From contig UQHB01000017.1 of the NCBI GenBank assembly GCA_900540735.1, forward strand, positions 1-50,782: a stretch of DNA of 50,782 bases, given 5' to 3'. The notes under the pieces are model-generated. The model was not told where the DNA came from, searched no databases, and saw only the letters and a program-made list of their open reading frames with translations. The translations under genes were made by a program, and so were the position numbers. Origin of the DNA: an uncultured Megasphaera sp. GTDB taxonomy: Bacteria > Bacillota > Negativicutes > Veillonellales > Megasphaeraceae. Positions 1 to 6,993 of this stretch are shown here, in pieces (the stretch's first letter is position 1; each line of letters opens with the position of its first letter).

Positions 1-42
1 GTTAAATCAGCGGCCGCAAATAAAAAGGAGGATAAACCATGA
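1..42 (+). CDS. C-terminal tail of an upstream gene (partial)
   Basis: Frame 1 is open from the window edge to a TGA at 40-42 that overlaps the ATG of the next gene in an ATGA arrangement. The visible tail reads VKSAAANKKEDKP, a hydrophilic end of the sort common at protein C-termini. The overlap suggests the start of the amidase is translationally coupled to this gene. Only 13 codons are visible, so the product cannot be named; it could also be a chance open frame. Confidence 0.35.
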   Translation, partial: VKSAAANKKEDKP

Positions 43-584
43 AAGTATTTATTAATCCAGGACACGCACCGAACGGCAATCCCGACCCAGGTGCCGTTAA
101 TACGACAACAAGCTTGCGCGAATCTGATGTGGCTTATGCTGTAGGTAACGCAGCGATGAAATATTTAATAAACGCGGGCGTTGAAGCGCAAGTATTGCAA
201 GACGATGATTTAGGCTATATCTGCATGGCCGCAAACGACAGTGACGCAGACTTGTTTATTTCCATCCACTGCAATGCCGCGGATAATCCGCAAGCTTTAG
301 GAACAGAAACGTACTATTATCCCGGCTCTGCACGGGGGGCAAAACTGGCGCAAGCCATTCAAAACCAAATCGTGCATAGTTTGCACATGGTAAATCGTGG
401 TATCAAAGAAGCTGTGCCAGGCCGTAATGGCCTCTATGTCTTAAATAACACTGTCATGCCTGGCGTGCTCGTCGAGCTGGGCTTTATCAGCAACGACCAC
501 GACGAAAAAGTTTTGGCTAATTACCAAGACGCGTTAGCTCGTGCTGTTGCTCGCGGCGTTACGGATTACTGGCAGACCTTATAG
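39..584 (+). CDS. N-acetylmuramoyl-L-alanine amidase (Amidase_3), phage-lysin type
   Basis: A 181-residue protein consisting almost only of an Amidase_3 domain, which hydrolyses the bond between N-acetylmuramic acid and the stem peptide. Visible family motifs are INPGH at residues 6-10 with the first zinc His, SIHCNA near residue 75 with the second zinc His, and LVELGFISN near residue 142 with the catalytic Glu. It has no signal peptide and no cell-wall-binding domain, as in phage endolysins that need a holin. AGGAGG at about 28-33 sets the ATG. It heads a run of closely spaced small genes (9-nt and 2-nt gaps), typical of a phage lysis module. It is a paralogue of the amidase at 34444-34980. 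Confidence 0.85.
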   Translation: MKVFINPGHAPNGNPDPGAVNTTTSLRESDVAYAVGNAAMKYLINAGVEAQVLQDDDLGYICMAANDSDADLFISIHCNAADNPQALGTETYYYPGSARGAKLAQAIQNQIVHSLHMVNRGIKEAVPGRNGLYVLNNTVMPGVLVELGFISNDHDEKVLANYQDALARAVARGVTDYWQTL

Positions 585-593
585 GAGGAAACC

Positions 594-806
594 ATGAGTA
601 TTTGGGGAACGCTGTTGTCCTTTGTCGTAAAATCGGCCTTGGATAAGCGAAAAGAAAAGCTTAAAGTCGAGTTGCGGGATGAAATTCGCACCACCCAATC
701 GGCCTGGGTAAAGATTCGTAATCAAGGGTATTTAGCTTTGCTCGATAATGCCGGGCCTTTGGTGTTAGGACAAATTGAAAAAGAATTAAACAAGAGAGGG
801 AGATAA
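594..806 (+). CDS. small phage-module protein, unknown function
   Basis: A 70-residue protein starting 9 nt after the amidase with a good AGGAGG site (583-588). The N-terminus (residues 4-13) is mildly hydrophobic, the middle is very rich in Lys, Glu and Arg, and the C-terminal half is a likely amphipathic helix. It contains SAWVKIR, which recurs as SGWVKMR in the next gene, so the two may be diverged copies. Its position right after a lysin would fit a lysis accessory or holin-like role, but there is no clear membrane segment and I cannot assign a function. Confidence 0.6.
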   Translation: MSIWGTLLSFVVKSALDKRKEKLKVELRDEIRTTQSAWVKIRNQGYLALLDNAGPLVLGQIEKELNKRGR

Positions 807-808
807 CC

Positions 809-1111
809 ATGGCAGAAACTAAAAATAATGAAGTATTAGACATCGTAAAGGAATCGGTCAATGACGTATTACAGGAACTGGCTGGCAACGCCAAAACCTT
901 CGTCGAAGGCACGGTATTCCCTTACGTTGATGACGCTATCAAAGACTTTCAGGACGCACAGACAGCAGAAGCGGCAACGTCTGCGTCTGGCTGGGTGAAG
1001 ATGCGTGCAAAGCTCATCAACACCGGTGTTAGCCTTGTCTGGACCGTCACGAAAAAAGTAGTATCCAAAGTTTTGGAAAAAGCTGAAGCGGACGAAACAA
1101 CAGGAAAATAA
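809..1111 (+). CDS. small phage-module protein, unknown function, related to its upstream neighbour
   Basis: A 100-residue protein with a start 2 nt after the previous stop and GAGAGGGAG as ribosome-binding site. Residues 60-66 read SGWVKMR, matching SAWVKIR of the preceding gene, followed by a Leu/Val-rich stretch (about 68-90) that could be an amphipathic or membrane-associated helix. The N-terminal half is acidic and helical. It is the last gene before a strong terminator at 1127-1171, so the amidase and the two small proteins form one transcript end. Function not recognised. Confidence 0.6.
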   Translation: MAETKNNEVLDIVKESVNDVLQELAGNAKTFVEGTVFPYVDDAIKDFQDAQTAEAATSASGWVKMRAKLINTGVSLVWTVTKKVVSKVLEKAEADETTGK

Positions 1112-1126
1112 ATAGAGCATAGAAAA

Positions 1127-1171
1127 ACGCGCCAGACTAGAGAATATCTAGCTTGGCGCGCTATTTTTTTT
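1127..1171 (+). terminator. rho-independent terminator of the phage-like lysis cluster
   Basis: A stem with CGCGCCA paired to TGGCGCG and CTAG paired to CTAG, joined by a short mismatch, then eight T residues at 1163-1170. It lies 16 nt after the stop of the 100-residue gene. Confidence 0.85.
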
Positions 1172-1193
1172 ACTATTATTCAATGTTTAACTA

Positions 1194-1222
1194 TTGACAA
1201 ACAACGCTAAAGCATGTATAAT
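1194..1222 (+). promoter_or_regulatory. perfect-consensus sigma-A promoter for a 31-residue peptide
   Basis: TTGACA at 1194-1199 and TATAAT at 1217-1222, separated by exactly 17 nt: both hexamers match the housekeeping sigma consensus in full. The only gene that can follow before the terminator is the 31-codon ORF at 1249. Confidence 0.85.
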
Positions 1223-1248
1223 ATAAATATCGAAAGGAGGTGAGAGAC

Positions 1249-1344
1249 ATGAAACTACCAGAAAAGATAAACCTTACAACAGCAGTGATAAATCTCATAA
1301 CGGCGATAATCCTGCTGATGCAAGGCTGCAAATTAGGCCGATAG
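1249..1344 (+). CDS. 31-residue hydrophobic peptide, possible type I toxin or holin-like peptide
   Basis: A very short ORF (MKLPEKINLTT at the start, GCKLGR at the end) with a hydrophobic core of about 16 residues that could span a membrane. It has a near-perfect Shine-Dalgarno (AAAGGAGGTGA, 1233-1243) and its own perfect promoter, and is closed by a 12-bp hairpin only 9 nt after the stop. Tiny charged-ended membrane peptides with strong expression signals are typical of type I toxins and of holin-like toxins in Firmicutes. That assignment is inference: no sequence match is claimed. A weak possible antisense promoter at 1403-1432 points at its 3' end. Confidence 0.6.
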   Translation: MKLPEKINLTTAVINLITAIILLMQGCKLGR

Positions 1345-1352
1345 CCTAATGG

Positions 1353-1390
1353 CCTGCCTCTCTTTGAGGGAAGAGAGGCAGGTTCTTCAA
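1353..1390 (+). terminator. hairpin after the 31-residue peptide gene
   Basis: CCTGCCTCTCTT (1353-1364) pairs perfectly with AAGAGAGGCAGG (1371-1382) across a 6-nt loop, followed by a broken T-rich stretch (TTCTTC). It is strong as a stem but has a weak U-tract, so it could also protect the mRNA 3' end or be the overlap region for an antisense RNA. Confidence 0.65.
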
Positions 1391-1402
1391 TATCTTTTCT
1401 TT

Positions 1403-1432
1403 AGTATATCATGTCTGAGACAATGAATGCAA
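1403..1432 (-). promoter_or_regulatory. possible antisense promoter reading toward the peptide gene
   Basis: On the minus strand TTGCAT (1427-1432) and TATACT (1403-1408) are 18 nt apart. The -10 is good, the -35 matches only half of the consensus. A transcript from here would overlap the hairpin and 3' part of the 31-codon gene, as antisense RNAs of type I toxin systems do. Confidence 0.25.
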
Positions 1433-1503
1433 CGCTGTATATTAGTATCCTTGCATTACTCATTTCTATTCTCGCACTATGTAAAACTATTGGATTATTT
1501 TAA
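1411..1503 (+). CDS. 30-residue hydrophobic peptide upstream of an HTH gene
   Basis: ORF beginning MSETMNATLYIS and ending CKTIGLF, with an uninterrupted hydrophobic segment of roughly 15 Ile/Leu/Ala residues. There is no convincing Shine-Dalgarno before either ATG (1411 or 1423). Its stop codon TAA is part of the AAGGAGGTGG ribosome-binding site of the next gene, so the two may be coupled. It could be a real small membrane peptide or a chance frame; the composition is peptide-like and unlike random translation. Confidence 0.4.
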   Translation: MSETMNATLYISILALLISILALCKTIGLF

Positions 1504-1515
1504 GGAGGTGGCATT

Positions 1516-1725
1516 ATGAATGTATTAGATGAAGTTATGACGGCTGCGGAAGCAGCAGAACTATGGGGAAAAGCCCCGATTACAGTACAGCAGGCCTGCT
1601 CTGGATACAAGAAGGCACCGCCGAGATTCTTACCAACAGAAGCACGAAAGGCTGGGCGTATTTGGCTGGTAACGCGTGCCGGGATGGAACGCCTATATGG
1701 TCCACAACCAACGGAAGAAGTTTAA
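1516..1725 (+). CDS. small helix-turn-helix DNA-binding protein
   Basis: A 69-residue protein with a strong ribosome-binding site (TAAGGAGGTGG at 1501-1511). Residues 8-40 (MTAAEAAELWGKAPITVQQAC) read as a winged-helix/MerR-like HTH of the type seen in small phage and element-borne regulators and excisionases, followed by a basic segment PRFLPTEARKAGRIWLV with the look of the wing. It is the last protein gene before the tRNA, so a regulator or recombination-directionality role is possible but unproven. Confidence 0.6.
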   Translation: MNVLDEVMTAAEAAELWGKAPITVQQACSGYKKAPPRFLPTEARKAGRIWLVTRAGMERLYGPQPTEEV

Positions 1726-1741
1726 TAAAATATATGCGTAT

Positions 1742-1790
1742 ATAGCCAATGTGTGTACTCCGTAGTTCAGTACGTGTATTGGCTATTTTT
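1742..1790 (+). terminator. terminator of the HTH gene
   Basis: ATAGCCAAT (1742-1750) pairs with ATTGGCTAT (1778-1786), with an inner GTACT/AGTAC stem, followed by TTTTT. Confidence 0.75.
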
Positions 1791-1849
1791 GTATTAGGGG
1801 GGACAACAGGGGGGACAGCCCGGTATTTCACCTAAAGTAACACAAAAAG

Positions 1850-1895
1850 AAGCGGCATCACAACAGCCTATAAATGGCTTCGTGATGCCGCTTTT
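1850..1895. terminator. bidirectional terminator, mainly for tRNA-Ser
   Basis: AAGCGGCATCAC (1850-1861) pairs perfectly with GTGATGCCGCTT (1882-1893). On the minus strand the stem is followed by CTTTTTG, which fits termination of the tRNA transcript just after its CCA end; on the plus strand there is a TTTT. Just before it, GGGGGGACA occurs twice (1797-1805 and 1809-1817). Confidence 0.7.
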
Positions 1896-1899
1896 GCTC

Positions 1900-1988
1900 T
1901 GGCGGAGCGGGTGGGATTCGAACCCACGAGACCTTGCGGCCTAACTGATTTCGAGTCAGCCCCGTTATGACCACTTCGATACCGCTCC
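1900..1988 (-). tRNA. tRNA-Ser (anticodon CGA)
   Basis: On the minus strand the acceptor arms GGAGCGG and CCGCTCC pair fully and the CCA end is encoded. The anticodon loop CTCGAAA gives anticodon CGA (reads UCG), with stem GCTGA/TCAGT. A long variable arm (GGCCGCAAGGTC) is present as required for a class II tRNA, and the T-loop GTTCGAATC is intact. The length is 89 nt. The 3' end faces the phage-like genes at 1-1725. Confidence 0.95.
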
Positions 1989-2008
1989 ATGCGTGAAAAT
2001 ACTTTATT

Positions 2009-2037
2009 ATATTATCATGGAACCTAGATTTTGTCAA
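2009..2037 (-). promoter_or_regulatory. tRNA-Ser promoter
   Basis: On the minus strand TTGACA (2032-2037) is followed 17 nt later by TAATAT (2009-2014), about 20 nt upstream of the tRNA 5' end. Confidence 0.65.
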
Positions 2038-2137
2038 AAGATTTTTATAAAAATTTTACGTAACTTATATCTGACATATGTTACAATATACGTAGCACAT
2101 ATAACAATGCATATATATCCTATAAAGGCGGCAGACC

Positions 2138-3271
2138 ATGCAAAAAGATTTCCATTATGACGTGACCTATATTGTGGCCCGGTGGGCAGGCTACAGTGAA
2201 CATGAAGCGTACGTGATTGCCTACAGTTCGCAGTTCGTCGATGATGCGGCTGATGAAGGGCCTATTCGTTTTGATACGGGAGCCATGTACACGGTCATTA
2301 GTTCGTCTCACGCAGCGTATGATTTTATTCATAATACGGACGAGATTTCGAATAAAATGGCGTGGCTGCCCTTCCATTTTTTGCCGGGAAATTGCAATCT
2401 TCCTTGTGGGGACGGGGCAGACCGGGACATGGTGGAACGCCTCATTTGCCAGCCCAATAGTTACGTCGCCAAAGAGATGGTTTTGCATTGCCTGGATTTG
2501 CGCGGTCCAAAGCGGACGTTACAGCGGTTAGGGATTACGCTCCATGTCTATGCCGATACGTGGGCTCATCAAGGGTTTTGCGGTGTTGTCCGCGACCAGA
2601 ACCGCGTCAAGTGGCTCCATCGCGTCGAAAATCCGTGGACTCCTTTTGGTTTTATTCATTATTTGCAAAATCTTCGCTTGCGGTGCATCAATATTTTACC
2701 CTTAGGGCACGCGGCGGCTTCGGTGTACCCTGATATGCCCTATCTCAATAATTGGGCCATTATTTTTGCTGATGCCCGCGGTGCTGTACGGCGGCACAAC
2801 ACGACGGATTTCGTAGAAGCGGCAGACTGCATGTACAAAACCCTCGTCGCTTTTCGCCATAATTTGACGGGGCCTACGCTGGATGTGGTTTTTGCGCACG
2901 TGCCGGGCTTGTCATGGCAGCGCAAAGAGACCTTACGGAAATGGTTTCGCTCGTTTCGTTACAAAAGTGAAGATGTACGCCATTGCCGCTGGCAGCGAAA
3001 AATTGCAGCTGGCACGATTCCAGGGGTCTCGTCCATTCCGCCCTATGTGGCGACGGGACGGATGTCGTGGAAGTATATGGCCTTAGGGGATGCGAAAAAC
3101 GGCATTTATCATTACACAAAGGCCTTTGAACGGTCTAAATGGAAACTCTTTTATGATGCCTTAAAAGGGCATCAGCAGTTTGTCTTGCGGACCTTATTGC
3201 CGTCTTTTGGGATTTCTGCCTTTCAAACAGTTTTGTTACAATCGCCGCCAAAAGCTGAAGAAAAGAGCTAG
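2138..3271 (+). CDS. DUF6765 family protein
   Basis: A 377-residue soluble protein. The N-terminus (YDVTYIVARWAGYSEHEA, then AYSSQFVDDA) and the His-rich centre (TLHVYADTWAHQGFCGV) match the pattern I know as DUF6765, a family of unknown function whose conserved Asp and His residues suggest metal binding. There is no signal peptide and no membrane segment. The ATG follows AAAGGCGG at 2123-2130. A weak TACAAT at 2082-2087 is the only promoter hint. It stands alone between the tRNA and the MATE gene, 50 nt upstream of the latter, so the two may be co-transcribed. Confidence 0.7.
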   Translation: MQKDFHYDVTYIVARWAGYSEHEAYVIAYSSQFVDDAADEGPIRFDTGAMYTVISSSHAAYDFIHNTDEISNKMAWLPFHFLPGNCNLPCGDGADRDMVERLICQPNSYVAKEMVLHCLDLRGPKRTLQRLGITLHVYADTWAHQGFCGVVRDQNRVKWLHRVENPWTPFGFIHYLQNLRLRCINILPLGHAAASVYPDMPYLNNWAIIFADARGAVRRHNTTDFVEAADCMYKTLVAFRHNLTGPTLDVVFAHVPGLSWQRKETLRKWFRSFRYKSEDVRHCRWQRKIAAGTIPGVSSIPPYVATGRMSWKYMALGDAKNGIYHYTKAFERSKWKLFYDALKGHQQFVLRTLLPSFGISAFQTVLLQSPPKAEEKS

Positions 3272-3321
3272 ACTATGGTATAATAAACAATACGTTACAA
3301 CGATATATAAAGGAGACGACT

Positions 3322-4689
3322 ATGGTTCGGAAAATGACAGAGGGGAGCCCTATTAAGCTGATTTTAGCTTTTATGGTTCCTCTTTTAATTGGCAATTTAT
3401 TCCAGCAGTTTTATAATATTGCAGATATTATTATTGTCGGGCGGATTATGGGGGTTCATGCCCTGGCGGCGGTCGGTGCGTCGGCACCGGTATTTTTTAT
3501 TTTACTAGGCCTTACGATGGGGCTCGCGTCAGGCTTTTCTGTCGTCACAGGCCAGCGGTTTGGTGCTGGGGATACAGACGGTGTGCGCCGTAGTGCAGCC
3601 ATGGCGGCCATGCTTTCTATTAGCATTATCGCTGTGGTGACAGTGATTTTGTCCTTGGCGATGCCTTTGATTATGGAGCTTATGAATATTTCGGCTGAGC
3701 TCTACGACGATGCGTACAGTTACATGAGCATCATCATTTACGGTGTTATGGCCATGATGCTCTATAATTTGTTATCCTGTATTTGCCGGGCCTTAGGGGA
3801 CAGCAAAACGCCGCTTTATTTTTTAATCGTCTCATCTGTGCTCAACGTCATCTTAGCGTTGCTCTTTATTATGGTCTTTGGCTGGGGCGTTGCCGGTTCG
3901 GCTATTGCTTTGATTATTGCTCAAGGGATTTCGGCGATTCTCTGCTTTTTCTACATGGCAAAACGGTTCCCCATGCTCCATGTACGGCGCGAAGATTGGC
4001 GGTTTGACAAGGCTTTTGCGTGGCAGCATTTACGCATTGGTCTGCCTATGTGCATTCAGTTTACCATTATTGGCCTCGGTGTCTTATTCATCCAGTCCGT
4101 GTGTAATACGTTCGGCTCTGAAACGATTGCCGGCTTCGTCTCGGCTACGCGGATTGAACAGCTCGCTATGCAGCCTATGATTTCCTTTGGCATTGCTATG
4201 GCTGTCTTTTCGGCGCAAAATTACGGTGCCCGCCGTTTTGATCGCATTAAAAAAGGGGTGCGCCAATGTTCGATTGCAACCTTTTTATTTAGCGGCGTCG
4301 CTGTAGCCGGTATGTTTGGCTTTGGCCAAGATGTAATTGGCATTTTCACGACGACTCATGACGATGAATTATTGGCCCAGGCCATGCTCTATTTGTCCCT
4401 GTCTGTGCCTTGTTATTTTTTCCTGAGCCAAATCTTTGTGTACCGCAATGCCTTGCAGGGCATGGGCATTTCCAGTGTGCCCCTCATTAGCGGCATTTTA
4501 GAATTAGTCCTGCGCGCTGTAGCGGCCTTTGTCTTGGCGAGCATGTGGGGCTATATCGGCATTTGTCTGGCTAGCCCGATTTGTTGGATTGCGGCCTGCA
4601 TTTTCACGGCAGGATGTTATTTTTACGTCCAGCAAACGATGATGAAACGCGAAATATCCAAAGAAACTGTAGAGAGTGAGCTTGTATGA
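3322..4689 (+). CDS. MATE family multidrug/cation efflux transporter
   Basis: A 455-residue integral membrane protein with about 12 hydrophobic segments. The opening MTEGSPIKLILAFMVPLLIGNLFQQFYNIADIIIVGR is the typical N-terminus of DinF/NorM-like MATE antiporters, which export drugs or metabolites using a Na+ or H+ gradient; the internal repeat restarts near residue 230 (WQHLRIGLPMCIQF). The length is normal. AAGGAG at 3310-3315 sets the ATG. Its stop overlaps the start of topB (ATGA), so the two are translated from one mRNA. A second, broken MATE gene lies at about 39949-40225. The substrate cannot be read from sequence. Confidence 0.9.
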   Translation: MVRKMTEGSPIKLILAFMVPLLIGNLFQQFYNIADIIIVGRIMGVHALAAVGASAPVFFILLGLTMGLASGFSVVTGQRFGAGDTDGVRRSAAMAAMLSISIIAVVTVILSLAMPLIMELMNISAELYDDAYSYMSIIIYGVMAMMLYNLLSCICRALGDSKTPLYFLIVSSVLNVILALLFIMVFGWGVAGSAIALIIAQGISAILCFFYMAKRFPMLHVRREDWRFDKAFAWQHLRIGLPMCIQFTIIGLGVLFIQSVCNTFGSETIAGFVSATRIEQLAMQPMISFGIAMAVFSAQNYGARRFDRIKKGVRQCSIATFLFSGVAVAGMFGFGQDVIGIFTTTHDDELLAQAMLYLSLSVPCYFFLSQIFVYRNALQGMGISSVPLISGILELVLRAVAAFVLASMWGYIGICLASPICWIAACIFTAGCYFYVQQTMMKREISKETVESELV

Positions 4690-6842
4690 AAGTATTTATT
4701 GCAGAAAAACCGAGTATGGCCCGGGAACTGGCGAAATGTCTCCCAGGGCCGCTAAAACGGCAGAACGGCTATATTGAAACAGGCGGCGGCATCGTCACGT
4801 GGGCGTATGGACATGTGTTGCAGCAAGCCGAACCGGAAGCATACGACCCAAAGTATAAGAAGTGGAATGCCGACGATTTGCCCATTATTCCGAAGAACTG
4901 GAAATTGCTGGTCACGCCGAGTAGTGAAGCCCAATTCCACGTCATTTGCGAGCTCATTAAACAGGCTGATACAATCGTCAATGCTGGTGACCCGGACCGG
5001 GAGGGGCAGCTCCTCATTGACGAAATCTTAGACTACGTCGGCAACAGGAAGCCAGTCGAACGGATTTTGCTCAATGCTCTCGATGAAAAGAGCATCCACG
5101 AATCACTGGCTGATTTGCGAAATAACCACGATTTTGTCCATTTAAAGGAGTCCGCCTTAGCCCGGAGTCGGGCGGACTGGCTCATTGGCATGAATCTATC
5201 GCGAGCGTACACGCTGGCGGCACAGCGGCAAGGGCACCGCGTCATCTTTCCTATAGGCCGCGTAAAAACGCCGACCCTCGCACTCGTTGTGCGTCGTCAA
5301 CGAGAGTTAGAGAATTTCAAGCCTGTGACCTATTATATTGTAAAAGCCGATTTCCAGCATAAAAACGGCATCATAACAGCTCAGTGGCAGCCACGAGATA
5401 CGACGCAAGGCCTCGACCCAGAAGGGCGATGTCTCGAAGAAGCTGTCGCGAAAGCAGTCCTCACGAAACTCCAGGCCTGTCCAGACGGCACTATTACAGA
5501 ACGGAAGACGACGAAGAAAAAAGAAGCCCAGCGGCTGCCTTTATCTTTGTCGTCTCTCCAAGTGCTCGCTGGCAAGCGGTACGGTTATAGTCCGCAGCAG
5601 GTCCTCGATACAGCACAAAAGCTGTACGAACGAAAATTGACGACATACCCCCGTTCAGACTGCGAATATTTACCTCTCAATCAGCGGCGGGACGTGCCGA
5701 AAATTCTCGGGAATCTCCAAAATCTTACGGCAGGAAAACTCGCAGCTTGGGCGAAGGGCGCGAATCCCAAGATAAAAAGCCGCGCCTGGAACGACAGCAA
5801 AATTACAGCCCATCACGCCATCATCCCGACGACGGTGCCCTGTAATTTTGCGCACCTCAACGCTATGGAACAGCACGTGTACTACCTCATTGCCCAGGCC
5901 TATATTGCCCAATTTTATCCTATCCATGAGTACGACCAGACGAAGATTACCATTGCTTGTGCAGACGAAACCTTCGTGGCGCACGGCAAAACGGTGACGG
6001 AAATGGGTTGGAAGCTCTTGTACCAACAAGATGCCAAGGAAGAGGACGAGAAAAAGGATTTGCCTGTCGTCAAAAAGGGAGCCCCTGTCCAGTATGTGCG
6101 CGGCCGCGTCGAAACGAAAGCGACCAAACCGCCGCCACGGTTTACAGCGGCGACGCTCCTGGCGGCAATGAAAGAAATTTACAAATACGTCAAAGACGAA
6201 TCTCTGAAAAAGACCTTAAAAGACGTACAGGGCATTGGTACGGAAGCGACGCGGGCTACGATTATTAATGAATTAATTACGCGCAAGTTCCTCGTCGAAG
6301 AAGGAAAGAAAAAGTATTTAAAGCCTACAGATACGGCGTACTTGCTCTGTGATTCTCTCCCAGAAGACATGCTCTATCCCGACGAAACGGCAGTCTGGGA
6401 AACGCGGCTCTACAACATGAGTGCGGGCAACGATAATTTACAGTCCTTCCTCATGGACCAATGCGGCTTTTTAAAGCGTCTCGTCATAGCGGCGGCGAAG
6501 ATGCTCTTTCCTGGGAGCGTCCAGAAACAGTGTCCTAAGTGTGGCAGTCCTTTAGTGAAACGGCATGGGAAATACGGTGATTTCTATGGATGCAGCCACT
6601 ATCCGCAGTGCCGTTATACAGAGCCTTTAGACGGTGAACAACGGCCACCGGCACTGGGACAGGCGAAGGCTGCAGCACCGCAAGATGGTGGTGACGGCCA
6701 GTATGTCTGTCCGCGCTGCAAGAGTGGTCATTTCGTTAAACGTTCCGGCCCGTACGGTGCCTTTTGGGTCTGTTCGACAGCAGGGTGTAATACGAAATGT
6801 GCTGATGTCGAGGGCAAACCGAGTTTATATGCAAGAACGTAA
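4686..6842 (+). CDS. topB: DNA topoisomerase III
   Basis: A 718-residue type IA topoisomerase that relaxes or decatenates DNA through a transient 5'-phosphotyrosine link. The TOPRIM domain starts at MKVFIAEKPSMA and holds GDPDREG near residues 101-107; the catalytic Tyr is residue 321 in LTTYPRSDCEYLP, close to the position in E. coli TopB. Two C-terminal zinc ribbons are visible: CPKCG...CSHYPQC at about 615-645 and CPRCK...CSTAGC at about 678-705. Such zinc-bearing tails are frequent in Firmicutes TopB. The ATG overlaps the MATE stop by 4 nt. It is followed by a promoter for lysC rather than a clear terminator. Confidence 0.95.
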   Translation: MKVFIAEKPSMARELAKCLPGPLKRQNGYIETGGGIVTWAYGHVLQQAEPEAYDPKYKKWNADDLPIIPKNWKLLVTPSSEAQFHVICELIKQADTIVNAGDPDREGQLLIDEILDYVGNRKPVERILLNALDEKSIHESLADLRNNHDFVHLKESALARSRADWLIGMNLSRAYTLAAQRQGHRVIFPIGRVKTPTLALVVRRQRELENFKPVTYYIVKADFQHKNGIITAQWQPRDTTQGLDPEGRCLEEAVAKAVLTKLQACPDGTITERKTTKKKEAQRLPLSLSSLQVLAGKRYGYSPQQVLDTAQKLYERKLTTYPRSDCEYLPLNQRRDVPKILGNLQNLTAGKLAAWAKGANPKIKSRAWNDSKITAHHAIIPTTVPCNFAHLNAMEQHVYYLIAQAYIAQFYPIHEYDQTKITIACADETFVAHGKTVTEMGWKLLYQQDAKEEDEKKDLPVVKKGAPVQYVRGRVETKATKPPPRFTAATLLAAMKEIYKYVKDESLKKTLKDVQGIGTEATRATIINELITRKFLVEEGKKKYLKPTDTAYLLCDSLPEDMLYPDETAVWETRLYNMSAGNDNLQSFLMDQCGFLKRLVIAAAKMLFPGSVQKQCPKCGSPLVKRHGKYGDFYGCSHYPQCRYTEPLDGEQRPPALGQAKAAAPQDGGDGQYVCPRCKSGHFVKRSGPYGAFWVCSTAGCNTKCADVEGKPSLYART

Positions 6843-6882
6843 TAAATTAAGCGTTTAACTTGTATATGTTCAGCGATTTTCC

Positions 6883-6911
6883 TTTACAATTTAAGATGTC
6901 CATGATATTAT
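6883..6911 (+). promoter_or_regulatory. promoter for lysC
   Basis: TTTACA (6883-6888) and TATTAT (6906-6911) with a 17-nt spacer and a TG one base before the -10. The 5' leader to the TTG start is about 75 nt; it lacks the features of a lysine riboswitch. Confidence 0.6.
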
Positions 6912-6993
6912 TCAATATATGGTTAAAAAATGTGGGTAAACAGTATATGACCATGTATGGGTAATTATACAAATTAAAAGCGAGGGATTAAAG

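Noticed and set aside
1797..1817. Tandem GGGGGGACA repeat as a phage attachment core
   Set aside because: It is only two 9-nt units 12 nt apart; the tRNA 3' end is the better candidate.
5670..6029. 119-codon minus-strand open frame
   Set aside because: Lies wholly inside topB, with low-quality protein composition and no promoter.
6912..6993. Possible lysine riboswitch in front of lysC
   Set aside because: The leader is only about 80 nt and lacks the conserved lysine-element blocks and a terminator.
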